DNA from: Chryseobacterium sp. Leaf394
GTDB lineage: Bacteria > Bacteroidota > Bacteroidia > Flavobacteriales > Weeksellaceae
Length of the DNA stretch: 64,000 bases
Assembly: GCF_001424105.1 (NCBI RefSeq)
Contig: NZ_LMQH01000012.1
Span: 386,891 to 450,890, forward strand
Direction: 5' to 3'
Of this stretch, positions 17,914 to 25,652 are shown piece after piece. Position numbers and translations under genes: made by a program. The number at the start of each line of letters is the position of its first letter. Within the stretch, counting starts at the first letter, position 1. The notes under the pieces are model-generated. The model worked only from the letters and a program-made list of their open reading frames with translations. It did no database searches and was not told the origin of the DNA.

Positions 17914-18429
17914 ATGGCAACAGTTAATCTTTCAGATTACAAGCCACTTCATATATCCAATGCCGAAGATTTTTCTATCGGCATTGTTTTTTCTGAGTGG
18001 AATGACTTTGTAACTTACAACCTTCGTGATGCAGCGCTTGAAATTCTTGAAAAAGAAGGCGTAAAAAAAGAAAACATAAAACTATACTCAGTTCCCGGAG
18101 CTTTTGAACTGAATTATGCGAGCATGCAGCTTTGCAAAGAGCGTAAGTTTGATGCTGTAATTTCAATCGGATGCGTTATCCGTGGAGAAACGCCTCATTT
18201 TGATTTTGTGTGTGACGCAGTAGCGCAAGGAATTAAAGACTGTAATATCCTGACCGATACTCCAACTATTTTCTGCGTTTTAACTGACGATACCAAGGAG
18301 CAATCGATCGCAAGAAGTGGCGGCGATCTTGGTAACAAAGGTGTGGAAGCGGCAGTGACGGCTTTAAGAATGATTGATTTTAAAAAGAATCTTTCAGAGA
18401 AAAAAGGAGATATTGGTTTTGGGAAATAA
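17914..18429 (+). CDS. ribH: 6,7-dimethyl-8-ribityllumazine synthase
   Basis: Penultimate enzyme of riboflavin synthesis, condensing the ribityl-aminouracil with dihydroxybutanone phosphate. 171 residues. Signature segments are VPGAFELNYA and the phosphate-binding GCVIRGETPHFDFVCDAVAQG with the catalytic His. The usual RFN at the N-terminal substrate site is replaced by SEWND, a conservative change. It is separated from other rib genes and cotranscribed with the TPR protein upstream; a terminator begins 21 bases after its stop. Confidence 0.96.
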   Translation: MATVNLSDYKPLHISNAEDFSIGIVFSEWNDFVTYNLRDAALEILEKEGVKKENIKLYSVPGAFELNYASMQLCKERKFDAVISIGCVIRGETPHFDFVCDAVAQGIKDCNILTDTPTIFCVLTDDTKEQSIARSGGDLGNKGVEAAVTALRMIDFKKNLSEKKGDIGFGK

Positions 18430-18450
18430 AACGGAATATATTTGAATAAC

Positions 18451-18480
18451 AAAGGAGCTTTTACAGCTCCTTTTCCTTTA
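18451..18480 (+). terminator. Terminator of the ribH operon, overlapping the end of the convergent gene
   Basis: A hairpin with arms AAAGGAGC and GCTCCTTT and a seven-base loop is followed by TTCC. Its right arm lies inside the last codons of the minus-strand ATP-grasp gene. Confidence 0.75.
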
Positions 18481-19621
18481 TATACAGTTTATTCTGATCA
18501 ATTAAATGCGGCACAAACCGGCTTTGATTATTCGTAATTAAATTGACACTTTCCCTGATTCCGATTCCGGCAGATTCCTGACCGATGACCCAGCTTCCGA
18601 TGACAGGATAATTTCCTTCAAAATTGGGAAGTTCAAACAACTGCTGATAGATGAAACCGTTTTTGGCATAATCGCCTTCATTTTTCTCTACCAAAACACT
18701 GTTTTTGTGCAGGCTCACATTCGCTCCTTCTCTGGAATAGATTGGTTTTTTAACGAAATCCGTCAGAGTTCTCTGTTCAAAATAAGATTCTAAAAGATAA
18801 GGATGGTTTGGGTACATTTCCCAGAGAATCGGCAAAATAGCTTTTGAGGAAAGAAGAATTTTCCAGGCAGGCTCCATCCATTGAGATCTGAAATTATTTT
18901 TAACCAGTTTTTCGCCAAAACCGTCATCCAGAATCCATTCGTAAGGATAAAGTTTAAAAATATATTCCATTACACTTCGGTCAGCTGCAATGAATTCTCC
19001 TGCATCTTCTGCCCAGCCGATGTCCTGAACGGGAATAAACTCTGTTTCAAAACCGGCTTGTGTAGCACAGTCGCGCAGATATTCCACATTGGTGACGTCT
19101 TCAATATTCGTTAATGATGCAAAATAAATATAATGCGGATTCATGTACTTTTTAAGATACGTCCAGTAATCCACCAGTTTTTCATGGATTGAATTGAACT
19201 GATCTTTCCCCGGAAACATTTCCTGCAGCCAATACCACTGAATCACCGATGCTTCATAAAGAGAGGTCGGCGTATCGGCATTAAACTCAAGAAGTTTTAA
19301 ATTTTTTCCGTCAAAGCCAAAGTCAAATCTTCCGTAGATTGACGGATGATCTTCTTCCCAGCTCGTCACAATATATTTTCTGAAATATTCAGGAATATTA
19401 AACCGGTCCCAAAGGTTTTTATCAATCACATAATCTACAGCTTCAAGACACATCTGCCATAATTCCGCAGTTGCCCGTTCAATTGTATTGATTTCATCCA
19501 TTGAAAATTCATAGTAATGACTTTCATCCCAATAGAGATCTTCCATAGAATGATAGCCAAAACCAAGGTTTTCAAGCTTATGTTCCCAGTTTTTTCTGAA
19601 TGATGAGGCGATTCTTTTCAT
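18461..19621 (-). CDS. Glutathionylspermidine synthase-like ATP-grasp ligase (YgiC-like)
   Basis: ATP-grasp ligase of the GSP_synth family, 386 residues, without the amidase domain of E. coli Gsp, so it resembles YgiC/YjfC. Family motifs are GRFDFGFDGKNLKLLEFNAD followed by TPTSLYEAS, and near the C-terminus YSREGANVS, an ATP-binding segment, and GSWVIGQESAGIGIRES. The native substrate of these single-domain ligases is not established. It is the last gene of a three-gene minus-strand operon behind two small envelope proteins, like ygiB-ygiC. Confidence 0.9.
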   Translation of the reverse strand: MKRIASSFRKNWEHKLENLGFGYHSMEDLYWDESHYYEFSMDEINTIERATAELWQMCLEAVDYVIDKNLWDRFNIPEYFRKYIVTSWEEDHPSIYGRFDFGFDGKNLKLLEFNADTPTSLYEASVIQWYWLQEMFPGKDQFNSIHEKLVDYWTYLKKYMNPHYIYFASLTNIEDVTNVEYLRDCATQAGFETEFIPVQDIGWAEDAGEFIAADRSVMEYIFKLYPYEWILDDGFGEKLVKNNFRSQWMEPAWKILLSSKAILPILWEMYPNHPYLLESYFEQRTLTDFVKKPIYSREGANVSLHKNSVLVEKNEGDYAKNGFIYQQLFELPNFEGNYPVIGSWVIGQESAGIGIRESVNLITNNQSRFVPHLIDQNKLYIKEKEL

Positions 19622-19630
19622 TTTTAAATT

Positions 19631-19963
19631 CTAAGATGATGCACGGAAACCGCTTCTGCCCAGTCCGCCTCTTATTACATTTCCCTTGTGCGTGCTTCTC
19701 CCGATATTTGATTTTGAGCTGATGGCATCACTGTAATATCCTGACCTTTGATAAGCTCCGTTGCTGTAAGCTCCATACGGACGGAAGGCGTGGTACAGCA
19801 AAAATCCTGTCATAAAACCATGCGTCGGAGAATAGGAAGCTGTGGTATCTGACCGCATATACACTTTTTTCTCATTTTGCGCCTGTCCTTTTGGTGGCTC
19901 CTGCGAGCAGGCGGCTAGAATTCCGGTAACGAAAAGGAGCTTTATAGATTTCGATTTCTTCAT
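19631..19963 (-). CDS. Small lipoprotein, YgiB/DUF1190-like by context
   Basis: A 110-residue protein with lipobox LAAC (Cys at about 19), then a Gly/Ser/Tyr-rich mature part with a short hydrophobic stretch (HGFMTGFLLYHAFRPYG) and the end VIRGGLGRSGFRASS. E. coli YgiB (DUF1190), encoded just before ygiC, has the same order: lipobox, short hydrophobic patch, low-complexity stretch and an RGGFG motif near the end. The likeness is by eye only. Its ATG overlaps the upstream stop by one base (TAATG) and the ligase starts 9 bases downstream. Confidence 0.75.
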   Translation of the reverse strand: MKKSKSIKLLFVTGILAACSQEPPKGQAQNEKKVYMRSDTTASYSPTHGFMTGFLLYHAFRPYGAYSNGAYQRSGYYSDAISSKSNIGRSTHKGNVIRGGLGRSGFRASS

Positions 19964-20289
19964 TACTGTACGGTGATATAAAATTCGTAATCCTTTTTCA
20001 CTTTTGTGCTGTGCTCATTTCCGTTTTCATCTTCTACAACCTGCAGAGAGTCTCCCAGCGCAGGAATTGTATCCCTTTTAATAATTTCTCGGAAGAGTTT
20101 ATTGTCTTTCCAGATCTTATGTTTGGTAATCAGAACATCAGCGGTATCGATATGCTGTACAGAAAGTTCAGTTTCCACAGAAGATTTTTTGTCTACATTT
20201 TGTACCTCATCTTCTTTTTCTTCAGTATCATCACAAGCCGTTGCCGTAATTAAACCAAAAATTAAAAGACATAATTTAAATTTTCTCAC
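19963..20289 (-). CDS. Small acidic lipoprotein (first gene of the ligase operon)
   Basis: A 108-residue protein starting at GTG (no ATG in frame), with signal peptide MRKFKLCLLIFGLITATAC, lipobox Cys at about 19 and a highly acidic start of the mature chain (DDTEEKEDEVQNVDKK). The remainder is a beta-type domain with no recognised family. A TATTTTTG box (minus strand, 20308-20315) sits about 20 bases upstream of the GTG and supports that start. It overlaps the next gene by one base, so the two lipoproteins are translationally coupled. Confidence 0.75.
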   Translation of the reverse strand: MRKFKLCLLIFGLITATACDDTEEKEDEVQNVDKKSSVETELSVQHIDTADVLITKHKIWKDNKLFREIIKRDTIPALGDSLQVVEDENGNEHSTKVKKDYEFYITVQ

Positions 20290-20353
20290 TTTAGTTATAT
20301 TTTTCTACAAAAATATTATTTAAAATTCTAAATTTACCCAAAAAATTACAGAT

Positions 20354-21202
20354 ATGAAATGGACGAACGACAGAAGTGACAATGTAGACGACCGGAGAGG
20401 CCTCGGCGGCGGCGGAATGGCAGTAGGAGGTGGTCTTGGAACCATTATCATTGCAGCGATTGTTTTCTTCCTGGGAGGCGATCCTTCCGCGATTCTTTCT
20501 TCGGGAGGAGGCTCTACGCAGCAGACTGAACAGAGAGAACTTTCAAAAGAAGAGCTTAATGTAAGGAGCTTCATTCAGATGATTACCAAAGAGAACGAGC
20601 AAACCTGGACGGAGATTTTCGCCGAAAACAATATGCAGTATAAACCTGCAAAAGTAGTGTTGTTTGAGAGTGCAACTTCATCCGGCTGTGGAACGGCACA
20701 GGCTGCCATGGGACCTTTTTACTGCCCGGCAGACCAGTCGGTTTATATGGATATGAGTTTCTTTAAAGAACTTCAGACAAAGTTCGGAGCCAAAGTCACA
20801 GAATTTACGATTGCCTACGTAATGGCTCACGAAATGGGACATCACGTACAGAATCTATTAGGTGTTTTAAACGAAACCCATAACGCCAGACAGAGTGGCC
20901 GCTATTCTGAATCTGAGCTCAATAAAATTTCTGTAGCCACAGAACTTCAGGCCGATTTTTATGCCGGACTTTGGGCAAGATATTCCAACGAAAGAGAAAG
21001 TTTCTTAGAACCAGGCGATCTTGAGTCTGCCGTAGAAGCTGCAGAAGCAGTGGGCGACGATAATATCCAGAAAAGATCTCAGGGATATGTGAACCAGGAG
21101 AGCTTTACGCACGGTTCATCAGCACAGCGTAAAGAATGGTTTATGAAAGGCTATAACTCCGGAGATATTAAGCAGGGAAACACTTTCCAGCAACTGAGAT
21201 AA
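20354..21202 (+). CDS. Neutral zinc metallopeptidase (YpfJ/KPN_02809 family)
   Basis: A 282-residue membrane-anchored protein. The N-terminus has the family marker MKWTNDRSDNVDDRRG, then Gly-rich sequence leading to one membrane helix (about 32-50, GTIIIAAIVFFLGG). The zinc-binding motif is HEMGHHVQN, with a later Glu-containing segment (ATELQADFYAGLWARY) supplying the third ligand. A conserved SSGCGTAQAAMGPFYCPADQ precedes it. Substrates are unknown for the family. It is divergently transcribed from the ligase operon across 64 bases. Confidence 0.92.
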   Translation: MKWTNDRSDNVDDRRGLGGGGMAVGGGLGTIIIAAIVFFLGGDPSAILSSGGGSTQQTEQRELSKEELNVRSFIQMITKENEQTWTEIFAENNMQYKPAKVVLFESATSSGCGTAQAAMGPFYCPADQSVYMDMSFFKELQTKFGAKVTEFTIAYVMAHEMGHHVQNLLGVLNETHNARQSGRYSESELNKISVATELQADFYAGLWARYSNERESFLEPGDLESAVEAAEAVGDDNIQKRSQGYVNQESFTHGSSAQRKEWFMKGYNSGDIKQGNTFQQLR

Positions 21203-21230
21203 ACTTAAGAGAACTTTGATTAAATAATTT

Positions 21231-21266
21231 AAACCTGTGGAATGTAATACTTCACAGGTTTTTTTA
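21231..21266 (+). terminator. Terminator after the metallopeptidase gene
   Basis: Stem AAACCTGTG/CACAGGTTT with a thirteen-base loop and a T7 run. Confidence 0.88.
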
Positions 21267-21414
21267 TGATTAAACTTTAAAAAAGCAGGATTGCAAAATT
21301 TTAAGATTGATAAGATGTCTTTAAAATTTGCATTTTTTCTACAGCAATTCCTTACTTTTAAACCGGAAAAATTAATATCAGCTTTTTGTAAGAGCTGCTG
21401 AATAAACAAAAAGT

Positions 21415-22173
21415 ATGAATTCAATCGTAATCAACGTTGGCAACAGCAACATCAGATTCGGACTTTTTAATGGTGACAACTGCGAAATCTCGTGGGTCAT
21501 CAATACAAAACCTTATCGTACAGCCGATGAGCTTCACGGCCAGATGCTGATTCTTTATCAAACCTATAAAGTTGATCCTGAAAAAATCAAAAAAATCATT
21601 ATCGGTTCTGTAGTTCCGCAGCTGACCAGGGAAATAAGCTCCGCGATCAGGAAGATTCACGGAATCATGCCCATTATGGTCGACCGAAATACGCCTTCGG
21701 GAGTAGTAGCCAAGTCAAAACAAATGGGTACTGATATTTACGCCAACCTTGTGGCAGCACATAATATGTATCCGGACAGAAAAAAAATCGTTCTCGATTT
21801 TGGCACCGCGCTTACTGCCAGCTGCGTCGCTGAAAATGGAGAATGTCTGGGCGTAATTATTGCTCCGGGCATTGTGACGGCTTTGAATTCACTAATCAGT
21901 CAGACTGCTCAGCTTCCGGAAATAGAACTGGTAAAACCGAAATCTGTTTTGGGATTAGACACCGTTTCCTGCATGCAAAGCGGGATGGTTTATGGTTTTT
22001 TAGGAATGGTAGAGGGTTTCATCGACCGCATTAATGATGAAGTGAATGACGATTGTTTCGTCATCGCCACTGGAGGCGTTTCCCACGTTTACAAGCCATT
22101 GACTGATAAAATTCATCTTGCAGACAGGCTTCACACTTTGAAAGGACTGTACTTTTTAGGGAAAGATATTTAA
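21415..22173 (+). CDS. coaX: Type III pantothenate kinase
   Basis: First step of coenzyme A synthesis, phosphorylating pantothenate. 252 residues. The acetate-kinase-fold phosphate motifs are visible: N-terminal VINVGNSNIRFGLF, where Asn replaces the commoner Asp in D-x-GN, and LDFGTALTASCV; a third motif GGVSHVYKPL is near the C-terminus. Family length and order agree. The gene ends 1 base before a hexanucleotide tandem array that separates it from convergent tadA. Confidence 0.95.
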   Translation: MNSIVINVGNSNIRFGLFNGDNCEISWVINTKPYRTADELHGQMLILYQTYKVDPEKIKKIIIGSVVPQLTREISSAIRKIHGIMPIMVDRNTPSGVVAKSKQMGTDIYANLVAAHNMYPDRKKIVLDFGTALTASCVAENGECLGVIIAPGIVTALNSLISQTAQLPEIELVKPKSVLGLDTVSCMQSGMVYGFLGMVEGFIDRINDEVNDDCFVIATGGVSHVYKPLTDKIHLADRLHTLKGLYFLGKDI

Positions 22174-22174
22174 C

Positions 22175-22275
22175 TAAGGTTAAGGTTAAGGTTAAGGTTA
22201 AGGTTAAGGTTAAGGTTAAGGTTAAGGTTGAGTTTGAAAAGCTTTACATCTCAGCCTGAACCTAAGCCTCAACCT
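22175..22275. repeat. Hexanucleotide array (TAAGGT x9) facing a degenerate inverted array
   Basis: Nine perfect TAAGGT units occupy 22175-22228. After 21 bases the minus strand reads a degenerate version (AGGTTG AGGCTT AGGTTC AGGCTG, 22252-22275), so the two arms can pair into a long imperfect hairpin. The second arm contains the tadA stop codon (22269-22271). The array fills the space between convergent coaX and tadA and may act as a shared terminator. Confidence 0.9.
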
Positions 22276-22703
22276 CTTTTCGATTTAAAAAACTCTTTTA
22301 CAATCGCTGAACATTCATTTTCCATAATTCCGGAGACGATTTCTGTTTTGGGATGGAGGCTGAGTTTTTTGTTGATAAATCCCCGCTGTTCGTCCCTTGC
22401 TCCGATAACTACTTTCGAAATCTGCGACCAGCTCAATGCTCCCGAACACATGACACAGGGTTCTAAAGTGACATACAAAGTGCAGTTGATCAGATATTTT
22501 CCGCCCAGAAAATTGGCGGCGGAAGTAATTGCCTGCATTTCGGCATGGGCAGTAACATCGTTTAAGGTTTCGGTTAAATTATGAGCTCTTGCAATAATTC
22601 TGTCATTTGAAACGATCACGCAGCCAATCGGAACTTCATCTTTTTCAAACGCGAGTTCGGCTTCCTGAAAAGCCATTTTCATAAAATATTCGTCGGTAAA
22701 CAT
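22269..22703 (-). CDS. tadA: tRNA-specific adenosine deaminase / nucleoside deaminase
   Basis: Zinc-dependent cytidine-deaminase-fold enzyme that converts A34 to inosine in tRNA-Arg; essential in most bacteria. 144 residues. Zinc motifs HAEMQAI (His ligand plus catalytic Glu) and PCVMCSGA (two Cys ligands) are intact, and the start DEYFMKMAFQEAELAFEKDEVP IGCVIV pattern is that of TadA. The 3' end runs into the inverted hexamer array, which supplies the stop codon. Its ATG abuts the T tract of the upstream gene's terminator. Confidence 0.93.
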   Translation of the reverse strand: MFTDEYFMKMAFQEAELAFEKDEVPIGCVIVSNDRIIARAHNLTETLNDVTAHAEMQAITSAANFLGGKYLINCTLYVTLEPCVMCSGALSWSQISKVVIGARDEQRGFINKKLSLHPKTEIVSGIMENECSAIVKEFFKSKRG

Positions 22704-22710
22704 AAAAAAT

Positions 22711-22738
22711 AAAAGCTTAGTACAAAACTAAGCTTTTC
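22711..22738 (-). terminator. Terminator of the upstream outer-membrane gene, with an embedded TAGTTTTG box
   Basis: Minus-strand stem AAAAGCTTAG/CTAAGCTTTT with a seven-base loop, then a T-rich run reaching the tadA ATG. The loop and right arm contain TAGTTTTG (22723-22730), a match to the minus-7 consensus placed 20 bases before tadA. Confidence 0.82.
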
Positions 22739-22758
22739 AGGATATATTTTTATTATAA

Positions 22759-23307
22759 TTAAAACCTGTAACCAATGCCGCCCATGATTTTTCCGGTAAC
22801 AGGTTCGGAATAATCACTGTTTTCAGTTCCGAATCTTCTTGCGATACCTCCGCTTGCTTCTATTACTAACCTTTCTTTAATAATCCATTTACCACCAACA
22901 CCAAAGCCAACACCTACAGTCGTAAATTTCTTTTCAGTATAATAAAAATTTCCGTTATTAAAGTAATCATACTGACTATAACTGTCAGTTGTTACAGGTA
23001 CAAATCCTTCAAAAAAGAATCCCTGTGCATATTTTCTTCCCATATAATACCTGAAATACGGAGAAAACTGTTTGAAATCATCTACTTCGTCACTTAGCGT
23101 TACCATTGCATTTATCCCGACACCCATGTCTTTGTTGAGAATTCTTTCATAAGAAATATTGATCATTGGTACTGCAATGAGCAGAATAGGATCTACTACA
23201 ATGTCATTTTTTCTCTGGGAACCGGATTCATTATTTGGATTAAGATCCTGTGCGAAAAGGTTTATTACTGAAAATAAAACCGTTAAAACTGTAAAAATCT
23301 TTTTCAT
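22759..23307 (-). CDS. Outer-membrane beta-barrel protein, DUF3575-like
   Basis: A 182-residue protein with signal peptide MKKIFTVLTVLFSVINLFA and a mature chain of alternating hydrophobic beta strands ending in a C-terminal aromatic (MGGIGYRF), the hallmark of outer-membrane barrels. Strands such as FSPYFRYYMGRKYAQGFFFE and VGVGFGVGGKWII recall DUF3575. A TATTTTTG box at 23321-23328 (minus strand) lies about 14 bases upstream of the ATG. Probably monocistronic. Function unknown. Confidence 0.82.
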   Translation of the reverse strand: MKKIFTVLTVLFSVINLFAQDLNPNNESGSQRKNDIVVDPILLIAVPMINISYERILNKDMGVGINAMVTLSDEVDDFKQFSPYFRYYMGRKYAQGFFFEGFVPVTTDSYSQYDYFNNGNFYYTEKKFTTVGVGFGVGGKWIIKERLVIEASGGIARRFGTENSDYSEPVTGKIMGGIGYRF

Positions 23308-23375
23308 GAAGTTTTTTTGCCAAAAATAAACATTCCCATGACATGGTGAAGTTTTTTTATGAATTTTAATTAATT

Positions 23376-23996
23376 TTAGTCAAATTTCAGACTTAATGGC
23401 AATTTAAAGCGGGATCTTACAGCGATTCCATTGATATAGGAGGGCGAAAATCTCTCTACAACAGAATATAATGCAATTTCAGCCTGTCTGTTGAGTGTGA
23501 AATTTTCCCCTTCAGCCTTTACATTAGAAATGCTTCCGTCTTTTTCAACGATAAATGCAATCTGAGTTTTAACATCTTTTATTTCAGAATAAACACCATC
23601 AGAATAAAAAAGATTGGCAACTTCCTGTCTCAAAGCATTAATGCCTCCCGGATAATCTGCGTTTTTATCGATAGTTTGCGGAAGATCCTGATGATTGTTA
23701 AGGTTCAATTTCAGTCCTTTGAAATGCTGTAAATCTTCAAGGTTTTTGGTTTTCAGAAGGGCGCCTATTAATGCAACATTTTCAATGCTGTCCATCTTTC
23801 TCATGAAGAGTTGAAAGTCATTTTTGATGGAAGCTTTCACGAAGTTGTTCTGTTCCTTGTCAAATTTCTTTTTGAACTCCTGATTCAGCATGCTTCTGTG
23901 TTGATTATAATAGGTTTTTACAGAACGGAAATCTTCCGTCTGCTGAGAAAAAACCATAGCTGAAAGGTTTAAAAAAAAGAAAATAAAATATTTCAC
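23376..23996 (-). CDS. Secreted TonB C-terminal-like domain protein
   Basis: A 206-residue protein starting at GTG, with signal peptide MKYFIFFFLNLSAMVFSQQ. After a charged helical region (about 25-100) the C-terminal 90 residues read like a TonB C-terminal domain (NADYPGGINALRQEVANLFY, TQIAFIVEKDGSISNVKAEG, FSPSYINGIAVRSRFKLPLS), a fold often used in Bacteroidota outside true TonB proteins. It has no membrane anchor, so it is not a classical energy transducer. Function unknown. Confidence 0.8.
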   Translation of the reverse strand: MKYFIFFFLNLSAMVFSQQTEDFRSVKTYYNQHRSMLNQEFKKKFDKEQNNFVKASIKNDFQLFMRKMDSIENVALIGALLKTKNLEDLQHFKGLKLNLNNHQDLPQTIDKNADYPGGINALRQEVANLFYSDGVYSEIKDVKTQIAFIVEKDGSISNVKAEGENFTLNRQAEIALYSVVERFSPSYINGIAVRSRFKLPLSLKFD

Positions 23997-24070
23997 AAAA
24001 GGTTATTTATGTAAATATAACAAAATAGCGTGTAACTTATTTATTTTTAAGCTTTAAAGTTTAAGATAAC

Positions 24071-24100
24071 AAAAAACCGAAGCTCGTGAAAACTTCGGTC
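24071..24100 (-). terminator. Terminator of the GLPGLI gene
   Basis: Minus-strand stem ACCGAAG/CTTCGGT with a ten-base loop, followed by a T6 run, 11 bases after the stop. Confidence 0.88.
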
Positions 24101-24110
24101 TGTATTTTAT

Positions 24111-24968
24111 CTAATTTAATTCGATTGGATTGCTGTTGCGCTTGATTTCCTCCTTCATTCTTTCTTGTCTTCTTTTTCTCATCTCAGCAGAATTTTGATT
24201 TCCACCGCCACGACTCATCGGCGGACTTGGTGCACCAATTCTTATACTTCCACCGCCGCCGCCAGTGTTTTGTGAACTCATGAAAGCTTCAGGATCTTTT
24301 CTGAATTTTTCCTGCTGCTTGGCGTAGTCTGTACGCTTTACTTTCATTGTATTTCCAAACTGATTCATTGCCGGGAAATCTGCAATTTTGTAGTTCTTCA
24401 TCAGGTCGAAAGAATATTCTCCTTTATCATCTTCTGCTTTTACCACCAAACCGGGAAGTCCTGAAAATTTGTACGGTCCGTCCTGATAAGGTAGGTCAGT
24501 TGTAAACCATGCCGTCCATTTTCTGCCTGCAAATTCTGTTTCAGCTTTCTGTACTTTGTAATCACCAATTTTTGTGGTTTCAGAAAACATTTTCCAGTTG
24601 ACAGGTCTGTCTTCTTCGTATGAATACAAATCCCTTCCGATTCTGTTTTTAAACGTCGTTTTTTGAGATTTTTTGTCTTTTTCTATGGTGTAATCGATGT
24701 TTGATCTTAAACCTTCCATCTGTTCACGGTTAAAGTTTCGTGCACCTCCACTCTGAAACATGGCTTGCATGACAGAATCTCTCTTGATTCTGTTCTCGGA
24801 ATAGAACTGAGATTTCTCTGCTGAAATATCGAGGTAGGCATTTTCTGTTTTTACGTCATTCTTGTTTTCAGCATCAGATTTCATGGTGACCTGATATACA
24901 AAACGGTTCACTTGTGCATTGATACTGAATGCCATAAAGCACGTCGCTAAGAAGAAAATTTTTTTCAT
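24111..24968 (-). CDS. GLPGLI family secreted protein
   Basis: A 285-residue secreted protein (signal peptide MKKIFFLATCFMAFSINA). It carries the family-defining segment at about residues 165-175 (YKFSGLPGLVVKAED, a GLPGLI variant), preceded by AWFTTDLPYQDGPY, as typical. The C-terminal part has a Gly-rich stretch (NTGGGGGSIRIGAPSPP) and a Lys/Arg-rich end. The family is widespread in Bacteroidota and its role is unknown. The promoter box TAACTTTG is at 25005-25012 (minus strand). Confidence 0.92.
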   Translation of the reverse strand: MKKIFFLATCFMAFSINAQVNRFVYQVTMKSDAENKNDVKTENAYLDISAEKSQFYSENRIKRDSVMQAMFQSGGARNFNREQMEGLRSNIDYTIEKDKKSQKTTFKNRIGRDLYSYEEDRPVNWKMFSETTKIGDYKVQKAETEFAGRKWTAWFTTDLPYQDGPYKFSGLPGLVVKAEDDKGEYSFDLMKNYKIADFPAMNQFGNTMKVKRTDYAKQQEKFRKDPEAFMSSQNTGGGGGSIRIGAPSPPMSRGGGNQNSAEMRKRRQERMKEEIKRNSNPIELN

Positions 24969-25077
24969 TCTGTTTAATTTTAAGGTTGGATATTAATCTT
25001 CTGGCAAAGTTAAACTTATCAATGATAAAAATAGTTAAAAATAAAAACACTGATTTTTATTTACTGATTATTAGTCG

Positions 25078-25085
25078 TAAATTTG
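25078..25085 (+). promoter_or_regulatory. Minus-7 box for sufA
   Basis: TAAATTTG, with TTT instead of TTG 19 bases upstream; about 28 bases before the sufA ATG. Confidence 0.5.
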
Positions 25086-25113
25086 CAGACTAAATTCATT
25101 CTAAATAGAAACA

Positions 25114-25443
25114 ATGATAAAAGTAAGCGATCAGGCAAAGGTGAAAGCGGTTCAGCTGATGACAGAAGACGGCTTCAATCCTACTGAAGATTATATAAGA
25201 GTTGGAGTGAAGAGCGGTGGTTGTTCAGGTTTAGAGTATGTGCTGGGTTTCGACAATAAAAAAGAAGAAGGTGACCAGATTTTTGAAGATAACGGGATCA
25301 AAATCGTTGTTGAGAAAAAAGCAATACTTTATCTGGCAGGAACTGTTTTGGAATACTCCGGAGGGTTGAACGGAAAAGGATTTATATTTAATAATCCTAA
25401 TGCATCCAGAACCTGTGGTTGTGGAGAGAGTTTTTCACTTTAA
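25114..25443 (+). CDS. sufA: A-type iron-sulfur carrier protein (HesB/IscA/SufA family)
   Basis: Carrier that receives nascent Fe-S clusters and hands them to apoproteins. 109 residues. The three cluster-binding cysteines are present in the family pattern: GGCSGLEY (Cys at about 38) and CGCGESFS near the C-terminus (two Cys two residues apart). Placed 209 bases before sufB on the same strand, so it belongs to the Suf system by context; sequence alone cannot separate SufA from ErpA. Confidence 0.92.
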   Translation: MIKVSDQAKVKAVQLMTEDGFNPTEDYIRVGVKSGGCSGLEYVLGFDNKKEEGDQIFEDNGIKIVVEKKAILYLAGTVLEYSGGLNGKGFIFNNPNASRTCGCGESFSL

Positions 25444-25467
25444 TTAAGATTGAGGTTTAAAATTTAA

Positions 25468-25487
25468 AATTGAGATGATGCTCAATT
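25468..25487 (+). other. Stem-loop in the sufA-sufB spacer
   Basis: AATTGAG/CTCAATT with a six-base loop, 25 bases after the sufA stop. No T run follows, so it may be an RNA-processing or stability structure rather than a terminator. Confidence 0.4.
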
Positions 25488-25623
25488 GTAGATAAATCAG
25501 ACATGAAAGTTTGATTTTAAATAAAAAGCGAAAGCTTTAAAAAAGACAGAGACTTTATCATTGGTAATTGATTTTTAAAGTTTCTACATTTAATACAGAT
25601 AAAATTAATTCAGAAATTCAGAA

Positions 25624-25644
25624 TTTTGGGTTTTGGATTTTGAA
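25624..25644 (+). repeat. Heptamer repeat (TTTTGGR x3) just before sufB
   Basis: Units TTTTGGG, TTTTGGA and TTTTGAA end 8 bases before the sufB ATG. The rest of the sufA-sufB spacer is plain AT-rich sequence. Confidence 0.45.
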
Positions 25645-25652
25645 TACTGATT

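Noticed and set aside
22175..22228. CRISPR-like array
   Set aside because: The hexamer units are contiguous with no spacers and no cas genes nearby; it is a simple tandem repeat.
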